A stretch of 64,000 nucleotides of DNA from Dipetalonema caudispina (taxonomy: Eukaryota > Nematoda > Chromadorea > Rhabditida > Onchocercidae), in the NCBI GenBank assembly GCA_013365325.1, contig JABVXV010000223.1, positions 1 to 64,000 of the forward strand, written 5' to 3'. A program made the translations under genes and the position numbers. The notes below the pieces were generated by a model. It ran no database searches. It was not told the origin of the DNA and saw only the letters and a list, made by a program, of their open reading frames with translations. Below, one piece after another: positions 40,701 through 53,265 of this stretch; the first letter of the stretch is position 1, and every line of letters begins with the position of its first letter.

Positions 40701-43226
40701 TAATTTCAATATATATATATATATATTTTTTTTACAATGAAATATTTTTATTAAATATATTTTACATAAAAAATTGATATATTTATTGTTAAATGAATTT
40801 TTCTACTATTTTTCAATGAGAATATTTCACATTTATTACATATAATTTAAATTTCTACAAAAAAAAAAAAAAAAAAAAAAAAATTAATTTATACAATTTT
40901 ATCTTTTCACAATCCATCAAATGAATGATATCATAAAATTTTCCATCTTTTTTTTTTTTTTTTTTTTTTTTCAAATCTTCTCCCAGTAATAAAAGTATTG
41001 TGTTAGTATAGCTGAATAGTAGAATAGATCGACCATTCAACTCATTCTATTTACCCAATGATTATTACCAGTTGACAAATAGTGGAATAAAATGCTTTCA
41101 TTTAAGTTACTTCAAATCTATCATCTCTCTTCCCCGTGTATCCCGAGTATTTCCACATCAATTGCTTTGTTATTTTAGTATTTCCTGAAAGTAAATATAT
41201 CATCAAATGCTACTAAACTACTAGTGCTTACTGTATATATATATATATATATATCGAATATCAAACAATTCATTCATTTTTTTTTTTTTTCAAAAATTTT
41301 AACAAAAAATTTTTGTTCCGAAAAAAAAAAATGATCTGAATTGTTTGAGAAAAATGAATGTTATGAAATTAAGCAAATATACGACAGATATTAAGCAGCT
41401 AAAGAATAAATTCCCACATCATTACTGTACTTTCGCATGACATTCTGCATATTTGTGATATCTCGATGAATCAGCAAGTTAATTATGATACAAATAATAT
41501 GTAGTAAAAAGGAAAATATTACTACTAATTTTAATTTACTTTAATTTTTCATTTAAAAAAAAAATTTTTTTTTTCAAAGTTTTATTTAATTTCTATATCT
41601 TAATTACCCCATTTTCTTACTCCCTCTCTCCCTCTCTCTCTCTCTCTCTCTCTTCCTTTCTTGTGATTTTTGATAAGTATTCTTCTCAAATTCATTTATT
41701 CAATCTTTTCAATAATAATTTCATACTAATGCCATTCTTTTCGCCATTTTTTCTTTCTTTCTTTCTGCATTTCCGTTAATTTATCATAGAAATGAGAAGA
41801 ATTAATTGGTTTTTTCTTTTTCTTTAAATTTTTTTTCCCCAATAATTTTTTGTCCATTGTCCAGTATAATATTAAATTTCTTTTTTTTTTTTTTTTTTTG
41901 TTAATTAAATGTAAATGAATGAGAAGGATTAGAAAAAGAAGAAAAGAAAAGTGAGAAATTTTCTTTAAAATGTATTTATGCTTTTAATTCGATGAAAAAA
42001 AAAAAAAAAAAAAAACTAATTCAAATCAGACGGACAATATATCATTGACAATTTAAGATTTTAAGATTACATTGAAAAAAAAAAAAATCCTAATTAAAAA
42101 TAGTTGTTTTTTTTTTACATTATTCTTTTACTTATTTGCAATATGCTAATTAAGAAGGAACAAATTTCAATGTTGAATTTGCATGAACAAATAAGAAATG
42201 AAAGAAGATCGATATTACGTAAACATAATAGATGTGAAAATGAGAAAGTTTTTTGAAATTTAAAAAAAAAAAGAAAAGATGATTAACAATATATGAGAAT
42301 ATAATAAAGGATAAATGATAATAAGCAATATCATTTGTTTCTTTTTGCATAAAATTTTGTGTTAAATAAAACAATTAAACTTCCTTTCTTTTTTTCTTTT
42401 GTCGCTTATCAGTTGATCCTTTTTCTTATCTGTCGTATCGTTTAAAAGTTACTTAAATATATCTTTTCAGTTACAACATATTACTACAACAGTAATCGAT
42501 CATGGAAACAGAAGTATCTATCTCTACTTACCTAATCCGATCAACAAATACTGTAGATGTCAAAAATTCCTCCCAACAGGATCTCATCGGATTTCTTTAT
42601 CAAAAAAATTTTCACCGACCTGTGTTTCATGTTACCGCTTCATTCTTTTTTTTTCCCTTTTAACCTTAGGAAGAGTGTTACGACTGTTGATACTAATTGA
42701 TCATTAATGAATACTTGTACTAAATGATAAATCATCTTATCTTGTCAAATCTTTGGATTAAATTACAGAAATGATCTCTTGTATTAAATGTTATTTTTAA
42801 TGTTGCAAACGGATATTTTCATAAATTTATTCTAAACAAGAAGGGAGAAATTAAAATTCATTACATTTAACATACAATATCTTACTGATAATTTATTTGC
42901 TGAATAATAATTAGGCAATAAAAGATGAGCTATTCGAATCGGAAAAAATTTCGAAAGAAAAAAAAAAATTATGCTAATAAAAATTTAGTTAAAATTGAAA
43001 TTTATATTTTTTCAACTATTTCAAAAATTAATTCACAATAAGCTATTGACAAATTACAAGCTTCATCAATTTTGATAACTTCAATTGGCACAAATTTTTT
43101 TTTTCTTTTTTTTTTTTGCTTTTCCACTCATCCATTCTTTCCTTTTTCCCCCATTTTCAACTTTTTCCTAATTGCATCCTCTTTTGAAGCAATTCTTTTT
43201 ATTTCGTCTTTCCTCTTTTTCCTTTT

Positions 43227-43260
<34 letters not shown>

Positions 43261-46200
43261 CAATTTCAGACATACTAAGCACATATATATCTTTTTAGAG
43301 GGAAGAAGAATGAAAGGCATGAATTTAATTCCAATTTTTACAATTCTCTAATGACAATGACAATTTTAACTGGAAAAATTAATCATATAGTAGTAGTAGT
43401 AGTAAATGGTTTTTGGGTCATTAATAGCGATGAAATTATATTAAAAGGAAAAATGTGCTGATAATTACGCAAAATATAAACCGGAAATGATCACAACAAA
43501 ATACCTTCGCAGTTGTCCTCTTAGTTGTTGCAAGCATTAGAAGATATAATTTGGTAACTTTGTCGCAAATATCAGAAGACATTCAGATCATACGACAGAT
43601 ACCTTAGGTGTTATCCTTCAATTGTACCCCATTATTATTAATATTCCTATCAATAAGTCCTTTTGTAAAATGCGCAGAATGAGAATTTTGTCCCTCTTTC
43701 TTCCTCTGTCTCTCCGAGGTCATTACGCAATGATGAAGGATAGATTAGATCGTTTGATATAACAGCAGGTTAAAGATGATCCGATCCGTAATGAATAAAC
43801 TCCTCGATATACTTATATCTACTACTTCCTATCAATTTGCTAATTATTTATTTTTGATACTTCAATTTAGTTTAAATTTCTATCCATTTATATTTCACTG
43901 CTAAATTCTAATAAAATTTTGAAATTTTCAAAAATTTTAAGCAAATCAGTTGTCGTAGTGAAATATGAATTTCAGGTATTCCAGTATTTTCAAGTATTCC
44001 AGTTTAGGAATACTTGAAAGCCTTAATTGTATTAGTCAAGATAATTTATGAATTGAAAAAAAAAATCAAACAGATGATGGATACGATAGCTGATATCTGT
44101 TTATGCATGATGATAACATCTAACCTATAATTGAATGATCAGGAATTTCCGAAGATCATGTAAGCAGAAAAAAGTTCCAGCACAAATTTTTCTCTTTAAA
44201 TGAATGATAAAACTTTAATTGTCAGAGACATGAGCAACGACTTGAACAACTTATCAATGAAATCATTTCTTGATCTTATTTGTTGGAAATTCAAATAAAA
44301 ATTTTCGACGGAAATTTTCGGAAGCAATTCAAAATAATATGAAAGGCTCAGAAATTTTCATATTTGAAATCAGCAAACTATTTCAAAACCATACATGCAA
44401 AATTTTTGATTAGATCAAATGAAGTAGAAAATTTTTCGAAGAGAACAAAAAAAAAAAAAATTTAATCCAAAATTTTTTTTTTCTCAGAAATTTCACAAAA
44501 TTTGTTAATAAAACTTTACTATTCCCGAAAATTGTTTATTTACTGTCATCGGAAAGGGAAAAATTTTTCGAATTGGAAGGTTCATTAGCGATGCTTTAGA
44601 AAAAGCATTCAAATTTCAGGCATGCCATGTAACGCTTATTTCCCAAATTTATCCATTCTTCAAATGCTTAACAATAATTTGTGGTAGCAATCATCCAAAA
44701 TGATCCTCTTCATATTGAAGTACTACGATATAACTATGATTACTATTACAAATTAACAAATTCAAATGTATCATCATCATCATTTACAATTATCAAATCC
44801 TTATTTGATCATGAAATAAGTATGAAAATTATAAAATATCATTGAAATATTTATAAAAAAATAATGTTGAAATATTGCTAAAAAACTATGATTGAAATGA
44901 ATATTTGTTAAATTTGAAATATCTTAAATGTAAGAAATATTTAAATTGTATAATATTTAATGTTGCGAATTTCTTTCAATAAAATTTATTATTTACAATA
45001 CTATCAACATTTTTGATATTAATTCGTCATGTAGCGAATTTTTTTTTTTTTTTTCATATTTCCAATACCAACCGTTTTTTTTTTTTTTTTTTTGCATTTT
45101 GCATTTCCGATATAAGTCATTCGTTTATTATCAGACATTTCTTCAATTTGAAGCAATTCTTAAATATATGAATGAATTATTGAGAAGAATGGTAGCAAAC
45201 TTTTGAGAGTCTTCTTTTCAATGCTTCTTTAGATTAATTCATCACAAAACATTTTCATTTATGAAATTTTTGAATGGAAATTTTTTTTTCTCTTTTTTTC
45301 TAGAATTTAAAATTGGATCAGTTAAATAGGATAGAGAAGTTATTATTATTATTATAGGATATTTCACATAATTGTTGTATGATATTGCAATTATTTTGCA
45401 TATGAAAGAGTTCAGAGAATTCATTTTGTGAAACAAATAAAATGCGAATAAAAGTATGCCTAAAGAAGATTTTCGAAAGCTATTCAATTTTGAAAAGTTT
45501 ACCATTCATTTCAATCATATAATTTATTCCAAATGCTATGAAATGAGTAGAATTTCATGGGAAATTTTCAAGCTTCATCATTCGTAAATTCAATTTCTCT
45601 TTTCATCACTTCACATAATATAAGTTAACTATATCATACACATAAACATATTCAGAAATATTCCAATACTAAATGTAATAATATCAGCTTTAATTAAAGC
45701 TATTCATTTCATTCGATAAGTATTCAAATATAATATATATATATTTATGGAATAAATAAATGAATCACGCAACTTTCAATAAAATGATTAATAATTAATT
45801 ATTGAAATGAATCGAATTTATTCATTCGATTTACATCATTATCTTTTCGTTTGTTTTCCACCTTTCTTTCTTCCTTTTTTTTTTCAATCTTTTGAATTTT
45901 TTTTTTTTTTGTAGCCTTTAGAATAAGCTATATATTAAATTATTTTACTATAATATATAACTTTTAAATGATCCAAATAATGATGTAAGGATATTTGAAA
46001 ATTTAGTCAATTATTTATGCATAGAAAAAAATTTTTTTGTATATTGTAAATGTTTAAATTAAGTGTAAATTGTAAAGTATTAAATAATATTTAGAGTAAA
46101 AAACAAAAAAATTCTGACTGATACGTATTGAAATATGTTGAAATATATGAATCGATAAGTGTTACTACTTGTTAAATTTGTTTTTTTTTTTTTTTTTGAA

Positions 46201-47369
46201 TTCATCTAAAAAGTTAGCGGAAATAAAAAAGAAAAAATCTCAAAGTATAAATTGAAATTATCTTTTGTATTTATTTTGAAGTATCAACATTTATCTAATA
46301 CCATTTCTAGTAAAAATAAGAAGGAATATTTTATATTAGTTAACAGCTTTATTCTAACCGAATGCAAAGAGCCAAAGATTTAATTTCATTTGAAAAAGCT
46401 TAAATTGTCAATATGCAATGGACAAATCTTTGTTGCAGAATATTGAATATCACTTCCTTCTGCTCATACATATTTATCTTATTCATAAAATACGATGCGA
46501 CAAAGCTTATATTCGAATTTTCAGATTAAATGATACGAATATTTAGGCTTTACTTATCAATTTCATATCATTTCTTTCTATGTGAACCTAAAATTTTTAA
46601 CCTTTTCATCTTGTTTGTAAGCTTTTTAACCATATTAAATTAAAATTTTCCGCTAAACTATGAACAATACATGCATATATCACAGTGCATTCATTTCATT
46701 CATTGACAATTTTCCTCGCTAATTAATTTATAAATATTAATTGTATTTGTTGACATTAATTTATTTGAGGAAAATGACATTGCTAAGGAATACTTTTCGT
46801 ATTCACAATAATGAAATATTTGAGAAATAATTAAATTAACTGCATTAATAAAATAGTTTTACACTCAAGTATCAATAATAAAACTATAATTAATTTAAAA
46901 AAATTTTGAAAATTTGAATTATTATTAGTTTTATAAAATTTCAAAAAAAAAAAATCTCAATTTCTGTTTTTCAATTTCAAATTCTGAAATATAATACCAT
47001 CCTCCTATTTATACTATCAATCTTTAATAAAACAAATAAACCTATAGTATTTGCCAATTATAGGTTATCAGCTTTCCTCTGATATCTTAACATCTCAGCA
47101 ATTTTCATAACTATGTTTTTGTTGCCAAATGATAAGTGATAACGATGAATGCTATCAGTACTATTAATTAATTAATTAATTTCATCCCCCTCTAATATCT
47201 ATTAAACATACATCCATTATTGGTGATTTCAGCAAGAATCATCAAATATTTCCATTTCCAATCTTTTCCTCCTTCCTTCCTTCCTTCCTTGATCAGTTGC
47301 ATAGATAATGCTGGGAAAAGTGAAACTGTGAACGAATTCCCATCCTCAAATAATACCCTCTTCCTCTTC

Positions 47370-47407
<38 letters not shown>

Positions 47408-47868
47408 CTCTCTCTATCACTTCTTCCCTTTCTTCACCAAAATTTATCCTCTCTTTAACTTATCCACGAAATATAATCATATGTAAATTTCTTCTAAAAT
47501 CCTTACTTCTCATCAAATTTCAAGGATTTGTTTGATTTGATATTATAATCTCTCTCTCCCTTTCTCTTCCTTGTCAGTCAGTAATTTTAGAAGAAAGCTG
47601 TCATATCAAATCTTTCTTAATTCATATATTCAAATTTCCCCTGGAATAAACGATTCTTTTAATAGATCATATTTCCGGTTCTAAATTTATGCAAATTTAA
47701 ATCAACTTCCTAAAATCATGAAGAACAATAATGGAGAAATTTTTGTAATAATTCATCCATTTTCTAAGGTCAATTCAATGATGAAACTAAAGTTAAATTT
47801 GAATAGATATAAAAATCTGAAGTAAAATAGCTAAAATATCATCTATGAAAGAATTCCATCGGAACAAT

Positions 47869-47944
<76 letters not shown>

Positions 47945-49470
47945 GCAACACTCTTCAAATTTTTTTCAAAACTTTTTATTTTTTTTTTCTATCTTTCCCA
48001 AACTTTTATCATATTTCTCGTAAAATATAAAAAAAAATTCATTCTATACCTTACCAATTTATTGAATTAAAATTAATCACTTAATTCGGATACTGTTTAC
48101 TATTGCAGTAGTCAAGGATGAACACTTATGCAATAACATAGTATATCTTTTATCAATCATTCACATTAATCTCTATTTTAAACTTAACATGACACTTACT
48201 TACTTCACGTATTTATATTTAAGTAACTTACGTACTTTTATTTTAGGAAAAACTTGTCATTGATAATATTTTTTTTTTTTTTTGCAAAGAAAAAAGAATC
48301 ATTTTCTGTCTTATCGTGTTATTCATCACGATGAAAATTCATCAATCAGTTTAGCCGCATCGTAATGAAAATTATTCACCGATGAATCAGTGATAGCATC
48401 TATTATCACCAATCAACAAGCAGGGATCATAGTAACAGTAACAGAATCATCCCGATGATCTTATCCGATATATGTGAAATTGCGAGAAAGGGAAAGAAGG
48501 AACGGTACAGAAGAATATACCAAGATTAATTAAACTATTAAAAAATTGAAATATTTCATTTTTGTTTTCATAGAATTACGGTATGAGTTGAAATTTACAA
48601 AATTCCACCATAAAATATTTGGACTTTACAAAAAAAAGAAAAAAAAAATTTTCTTTTCAACAAAAATATTTACTAATTTCGTTGCAAATATTGAATAAAA
48701 TTGTAAAAAATTGCAAAAAAAAAAAAAAAAAAAAGAAATAAAAATTGCGGTATATTAAATCGATCGAAAAAAATTGACAATATGTTAGATAATTTGGAAA
48801 GGATGAAATTGTATGATACTTTTAATTAATAGTTTGATTTTTGCAACAGAAAATTTGAACATTTTAATTAGCAGAAATCTAATTTTTAAAAATTTGATGT
48901 TATTATTTCACATAATTAAGTATTCTCATGGGAATCATCCTCTCTAACGAATACCTTAATTAATCATTAAAGAGTATTCATCAATAGGAACAGAGAGAAT
49001 AAAATGGTAATAATCAATTGTTAAATTAATTGAATTTATAATAAAACTCAACAGCTCAATTACATCATAGAATCGAAGATTAGTAATAATTAAATTTGTC
49101 TAGCTTTATGACAAATAACCAGAATATGACAAAGAGTTAAATTATTACGATTTCCATATCGAAATACTGTGGAATTCGAATACGAGTAATTTAATTTTTA
49201 TATTCTTATTATAAATGAAACATAGAATATCTGTTTTCATCTAATTATTTAAGTTTTAACAGTCCTAAATTTTTAAACGAAGAAATAGTTGAATTGAGAA
49301 TGTAATGAATTTGCATCTTGCATGAAGTAATTAAAATTTAAAAAATTAAAATAACAAAGAGAAAACTAACCAGGATCGATTGCTGCTGTTGTTGGTGGTA
49401 GTGCTATCTCCGATTTCGATCGTATCAATAATGAAAATAGAAATAGAATCAATAATTTAGTTTCTATCAT
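22347..49470 (-). CDS. lat-1: Latrophilin-type adhesion GPCR
   Basis: Exons in transcript order: 49470-49371, 39692-39506, one of 32954-32845 or 31922-31804, 31148-31040, 30927-30712, 30536-30356, 30221-30038, 29624-29493, 29261-29062, 28561-28397, 27971-27765, 27390-27237, 26970-26733, 26491-26323, 26062-25895, optional 25124-25025, 23524-23398, 22786-22347. Without the optional exon the frame is open for 1028 or 1031 residues. Residues 1-20 are a signal peptide. Residues 34-132 are the SUEL/RBL lectin domain (CEGEEANLEC, then CP..KYLEIVYSC). A Ser/Thr linker (132-168) follows, then the hormone-receptor motif (about 169-240; CPIGSTG, W.CG.DG.W). GAIN spans about 241-528, with the GPS (CVWW, GC, CHCNHL/T) cleaving before T516. 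Seven membrane segments lie within 529-784, and the tail has nine consecutive prolines. There is no olfactomedin domain, as usual in invertebrates. LAT-1 acts in polarity, neuronal signalling and response to the anthelmintic emodepside (known of the family). Confidence 0.95.
23398..23524 (-). other. lat-1 tail exon with proline-rich LPVPPPR motif
   Basis: This exon follows a strong TTTTTGCAG acceptor. It enters in phase 0 and leaves in phase 1 into the last exon. Its sequence includes YPALPVPPPRMVAAIDPRY, a possible SH3 or WW ligand. Entry in phase 0 fits direct joining to the exon ending at 25895 but not to the exon at 25025-25124. Confidence 0.8.
23862..23959 (-). other. Possible alternative terminal exon of lat-1
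   Basis: After the acceptor TTACGCAG there is an open frame that the phase-1 donor of 25025-25124 would enter. It reads through GTVYGAEELKLPLRNITPF and stops at TGA inside a poly(T) run. It would give a short alternative C-terminus. The support is only frame, acceptor and codon content, so this is weak. Confidence 0.2.
25025..25124 (-). other. Cytoplasmic-tail cassette exon of lat-1 with incompatible exit phase
   Basis: The exon encodes 33 residues (RFAKHFGGKSDEYSPLLASQ..). It follows in phase 0 from the exon ending at 25895 and leaves in phase 1 at the weak donor GAG|GTTCGT. The next clear exon (23524-23398) needs phase 0, so this cassette must be skipped, lead to another exon, or use the internal acceptor AAATATCCAG inside 23524-23398. 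Confidence 0.7.
26284..26322 (-). other. Alternative donor extension after TM7 of lat-1
   Basis: The TM7 exon can end at CGA|GTTCGT (26323), which gives the family-like join NDR-LHKDY, or 39 nt later at ACA|GTAAAC (26284). Both donors are in phase 0. The longer form adds 13 residues (VRHFSLFSIHLVT) next to the membrane. Confidence 0.4.
26323..27971 (-). other. Seven-transmembrane region of lat-1 (four exons)
   Basis: Exon 27971-27765 holds TM1-TM2 and the family hallmark HKNLCFTLLIAEAVFLGG. Exon 27390-27237 holds TM3 with LEGFELYYML. Exon 26970-26733 holds TM4-TM5 and the YCWL loop cysteine. Exon 26491-26323 holds TM6-TM7 with LGLTWTFGFLW and NSLQGLFIFLFH. Introns are 200-470 nt and hold nothing else. 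Confidence 0.95.
28397..28561 (-). other. GPS exon of lat-1 (autoproteolysis site)
   Basis: This exon encodes the GPCR proteolysis site, with CVWW, SSGC and CHCNHL-TYFAVLM. Cleavage is expected between Leu (codon 28438-28436) and Thr (28435-28433). The tethered agonist would start TYFAVLM, as in other latrophilins. Confidence 0.93.
30712..30927 (-). other. Hormone-receptor motif exon of lat-1
   Basis: The exon encodes the HRM domain, with FCD..., W.....G, PCPIGSTGYAEWICGSDGQW and SRC, the cysteine/tryptophan pattern of adhesion GPCRs. It enters and leaves in phase 2. Confidence 0.9.
31804..31922 (-). other. lat-1 lectin-domain exon, version B
   Basis: The exon encodes the C-terminal half of the SUEL/RBL lectin domain: CNGHTQC, then DPCPDTEKYLDVEFKC. 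It has a TGTGCAG acceptor, enters in phase 2 and leaves in phase 1 (119 nt). It is homologous to the exon at 32845-32954 and phase-incompatible with it in tandem. Confidence 0.9.
32845..32954 (-). other. lat-1 lectin-domain exon, version A
   Basis: The exon encodes an alternative C-terminal half of the SUEL/RBL lectin domain: CDDKQRC, then DSCPGVPKYLEIVYSC. It has a GTTTAG acceptor and G|GTATCA donor, enters in phase 2 and leaves in phase 1 (110 nt). Confidence 0.9.
36586..36825 (+). other. Unrecognised open frame on the opposite strand of a lat-1 intron
   Basis: An open frame of about 79 codons with no ATG at its start. It has a hydrophobic stretch (ISFILLLLLYDFYLI), a second one (YYVCFSMLILANRS) and a Lys-rich end. 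It could be a remnant of a membrane protein or a chance frame. I do not recognise it. Confidence 0.12.
38744..38770. repeat. (GA)n microsatellite
   Basis: An interrupted GA array. Confidence 0.9.
39193..39216. repeat. (TC)n microsatellite
   Basis: About 11 TC units, shortly upstream in lat-1 intron 2. Confidence 0.9.
39506..39692 (-). other. lat-1 lectin-domain first-half exon
   Basis: The exon encodes the first half of the SUEL/RBL domain (FCEGEEANLEC, IAIQLANYGRFTLGLC) and ends in phase 2. It is the constant exon to which either version A or B must join. Confidence 0.92.
41621..41653. repeat. (CT)n microsatellite
   Basis: A CT array with a CCCTCTCTC-like start. Confidence 0.85.
43388..43404. 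repeat. (TAG)n microsatellite
   Basis: Five TAG units. Confidence 0.8.
43988..44019. repeat. Perfect 13-bp inverted repeat with 6-nt loop
   Basis: Arm TTTCAAGTATTCC (43988-44000), loop AGTTTA, and exact reverse complement at 44007-44019. It lies in the first intron of lat-1. Confidence 0.9.
47373..47402. repeat. (TC)n microsatellite
   Basis: About 15 uninterrupted TC units, followed by a TATCACTCTCTC duplication. Confidence 0.9.
47862..47949. repeat. (AAC)n microsatellite
   Basis: About 28 AAC units in the first intron of lat-1. They would read as polyasparagine in one frame, but the surrounding frame shows no sign of being coding. Confidence 0.95.
49371..49470 (-). other. lat-1 first coding exon, signal peptide
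   Basis: ATG at 49470-49468 is followed by the hydrophobic LLILFLFSLLI core, then RSKSEIALPPTTAAIDP. It ends in phase 1 at G|GTTAGT, which matches the phase-1 entry of the lectin exon at 39692. Confidence 0.8.
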
Positions 49471-50799
49471 AATGACGATAATATATCGGAAGGTTTTTAG
49501 CTTGTATCCAACATTATCAAATAGTAATTAGCGTAATGATAGTAACGCCACTAATCAATTACGATGAATGTAGAATGGTGAAGAATTGGCTTTTACAGTC
49601 AGAATTTCCGGAACAAAATTTGTTTATCGAATGATAAATGACTGTAATGCGGAATGATCCGTTCCTGTTCTTCTTCCTTGTCAACTGATCGAAATAAACG
49701 GAAATCTGGAAAAAGGTAAATAAAATTGTAGGAGGGATTTATTTTATCCATTATGTACGATTGGGGCGGAGCACGATGAAGAAGCCATTATTGCTGGTTC
49801 TAACTTTATTAGCTGTAGGATATATGATCAGTCTTATCCTAGCTTAAGCTTAAATATACGATTCTTGGCCATATAGGGAAATACTATTTAGGTTAGAAGC
49901 CAAGAATTTAAGATACAACCATATTATATTGCAAAGTTTCTACATCATTCCCGGAAATTATCAGTGATTGGAATAGAATCATAGCAATTATCATATCAGA
50001 AAAATTATAATTTGAAATAAAGATAGATACAATGTTTTTTTTTTTCCTTTTTTTCAACACGAAATAATCGATAATCATAAAAAGGACAAATGCGCCAAAA
50101 TTTAAAGAAATTTAAAAGATAATAATAATAGTCACTGAGATGGCTAATGTAGTATTAATCATTTTTTATGCATTTAATTTATCAGTTTAAACTATACGAA
50201 AACAAACCATAAATTGCACCTTTACAGTTCAATTATTAAATTAGATACTTTGATTAATCAATTTTAAACATTTCAAATAAAAAAGAATCATCTGATTTTC
50301 CCATTTTATCTTTGTACAATTTAATAACAAATTTTTGAAATGATAAGGAGTAAAATGATTTATAGCAATGAATTGCAAGTGATCAGATGATCATAACTAG
50401 GTTAACAAACTGCAAAATGATCAAGTGTTCAGATAATAAACTATAAATGATAAGATGATCATAATTTCGATCGGAAAGAATATACACTATAATTGTTTAT
50501 ATCCAACAATAGCGAAAGGTCTAAAAGAGAAGAAAGAATTGTTGTTGGATCTGTAATTTATAGATGAGATTCTCGATATTTGTGGAGAGTAATTTAGTTG
50601 ACAATTGTTGTAAATGAATGCTATAAAGGAAGAATGAAATTTCAATGTTTAAATTAAGGAGGAAAGTGAAAATGCGTAAATTTAATTGGGAATCAAATGA
50701 AAATTAAAAGAATTCAACAAAAGGAACAACGCAAATGCTACTTTCTATTAAACATTAATAGCAGCCAAAACAAACATACAAATTTCTCAAACCATCACA

Positions 50800-50823
50800 A
50801 TGATCATCATCATCATCATCATT
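50800..50823. repeat. (ATC)n microsatellite
   Basis: A short ATC array. Confidence 0.8.
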
Positions 50824-53265
50824 AAAATCAACAGTATCGGGAGCAAAAGCTTAACTTACACAAACATTCCTCAGAATATATCTCTCATACCACTTCATCT
50901 ATCATCATCATTTTCTACCTGTTTTACCCAAATTGACTAATTTCACAATGCTACTATTTGATTGTGATATAATTTTATGCAAATGCATTTAAAATTATGC
51001 TAAGCTAACGTATCACAATAATCGATTAGTAAAATTTATTATACATGTAATAGTAAGCAATATAAAATGTAAAAAAATTATATCAATGATAAATGACTAT
51101 TTCGATATCAATCAATAATAGTATTTTTAACATCTTGTATTCCGCTTGATTCAATAGTTCTAATCGTATTAGCATACTAATGATATATAGATAATCAGAT
51201 AAGATTTGATAAATCTGGGAATATTTCCTGTAAATACATTCGAATATCAGGCCAAGCTTATTTACCTAGGTTAAATTATGATAACTGAGATAGTTAATAT
51301 AAATTGACAATATTCATTCATTGAAAAGTTATCATTTTTAGCTTGAATAATTACTAATAAATAATGATAAAATTAGCAAATCCTAAATTGATTTATATTT
51401 TTAATTGACATATTATATCATTCATTCATTTTGTTAGCCTAATCATTTCGAATAGTTCAATAATATTTGTAGCCTAGCAAAAATAACAAATACCTTTTAT
51501 TGGCCTTTTTTTTTTTTTTTTTGAAGTTTTAGAACAAATTAGATATTAAAGAAATTTTTACTACATTTTCATTTTTTACCACTTTTTTTTTTGCATTATT
51601 TTGGCACGCGACGTAATGTGCGACACTGTCGAAGAATTTACTTAAAAATAATATTTCAAAAAGTTTTGGAAAAAATGTAAATAAATTTATGAAACTTCTT
51701 CTTTTTTTCATTTTCATTAATGAAACTATTCTTTTGGCCATTATTATTAATTGATTAAGAGAACAATTTAAAATGATATCAACAAATGTTTTTAAGCATT
51801 TAGTAAAAACATTCACTAAGGTGATCATTATACAAATGATACAAATTTTTAATATTTTCAAAATTTTGATTTATCAAAAAAAAAAAAAAAAAATAGGTAA
51901 CACTGAATAGCGAACAAACAATTCGAAAATGAACTAAGCAACTTAACTCAAATCTTTTGTTTCTTTTTTAAAAATTAGTAATATTCTTTAGAAAATTAAA
52001 ATTTGGGTAATTTTATTTTTAAGGTTTCTGAAATTTTCGAAACATTAAAAGTATGCATGTATAAATAATATATGCATAATAAGGAAAAAAAACATTTAAA
52101 AATTATTGGAACTTTTTTTGTTTAGCACTGAAAAAGCATTAAATTTCAGCTCATTTATCGTAATTCGGAATTTCCCGCAAAAAAAATCGATAATTTCGTT
52201 TGAGAATTTCGATATAATTTTTAAAAGAAGGAAATTTATAGCTTGTCAACGATAATTAATGGATTAGATATTTTGGAATTGAAGTATTGCTGGAAAAAAG
52301 AAGCATCAGAGATTAGCAACATAAAATATATGTAAATTTGAATCAACGATAGTGAAAAAAAAAAAAAAAAAAACCAAGAAGTCCCCCGAGAATTCCCATT
52401 ATAAATGATGCATTAAATTGTTGAAGCGCTGACATTAAAACCAATATTTTATTTACTCCATTCCTATTTCTATTAAAATGAATATTCGATAATTCCGGTG
52501 GTAAATCGGAAAAATACAATCAACTTCAAAATTACACAAAATACTCATCGACATTAAAAAAATCCTAAAAAATTTTGGAAAAAAAATTTTTAGAAACTTC
52601 GTACTACTATATCATAAATTAGATATCAAATCATTCGATCAATAAATTATGAATTAGCACTGCATGTCAAATAATACGAATATTGATTGAATATGAATAA
52701 GTGATCATATAATGTGGATATTGATTGAAGTGAAAATAGGAGTGATAATGAAGTATTTAATTTCTAAATTTAGTTCCATGATTTAACTTTTTTTTTAAAG
52801 GACATTGACGATACGATAAGGAAAAGATGACATTTTTTTTTTTTTTGTTCTTCCTGCTTGATGCAGTTGGAATTCGAAAAATTGGAGAAATTTTTGAGTG
52901 ACAAGTTAAAAAATAAGGAATTTGAAAATTAGAAAATATTTCTGAGTTTCATTGCTTTTTTTTTTTCTTCCTTCCTTATTCTTATTCCTTTGTAAATCCA
53001 CTCCTATCAATCTCCAAACTTGGAGAATTCTCTTTTATCAAAAAAGTGAAAGTTAGTAGTCTAAAAAAAAAAAAAAAAAAATATAATGATGGATTATAAA
53101 AATCATACGTTACGTGTACACGTAAATGACAAAAGCACATATTATATACTTCCGTCAATGTGCATATACTAATAATATACACTTAAAATAAGCACAATAA
53201 AATTTTACTGCATTTAAATGTATTTCTTTTGTTTTTATTGATTTGAAAACTTATCTATAATTAAT

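Larger units (their letters stand above)
39693..49370 (-). other. First intron of lat-1
   Basis: A 9.7-kb intron between the signal-peptide exon and the lectin domain. It contains TC, TAG and AAC microsatellites, a perfect 13-bp inverted repeat at 43988-44019 and many homopolymer runs. No coding exon is convincing on either strand. Confidence 0.75.

Noticed and set aside
47220..47486. Open frame with a long LSLS run
   Set aside because: It is a translation of the TC microsatellite.
47845..48030. Polyasparagine open frame
   Set aside because: It is a translation of the AAC microsatellite inside lat-1 intron 1, and its flanks are not coding-like.
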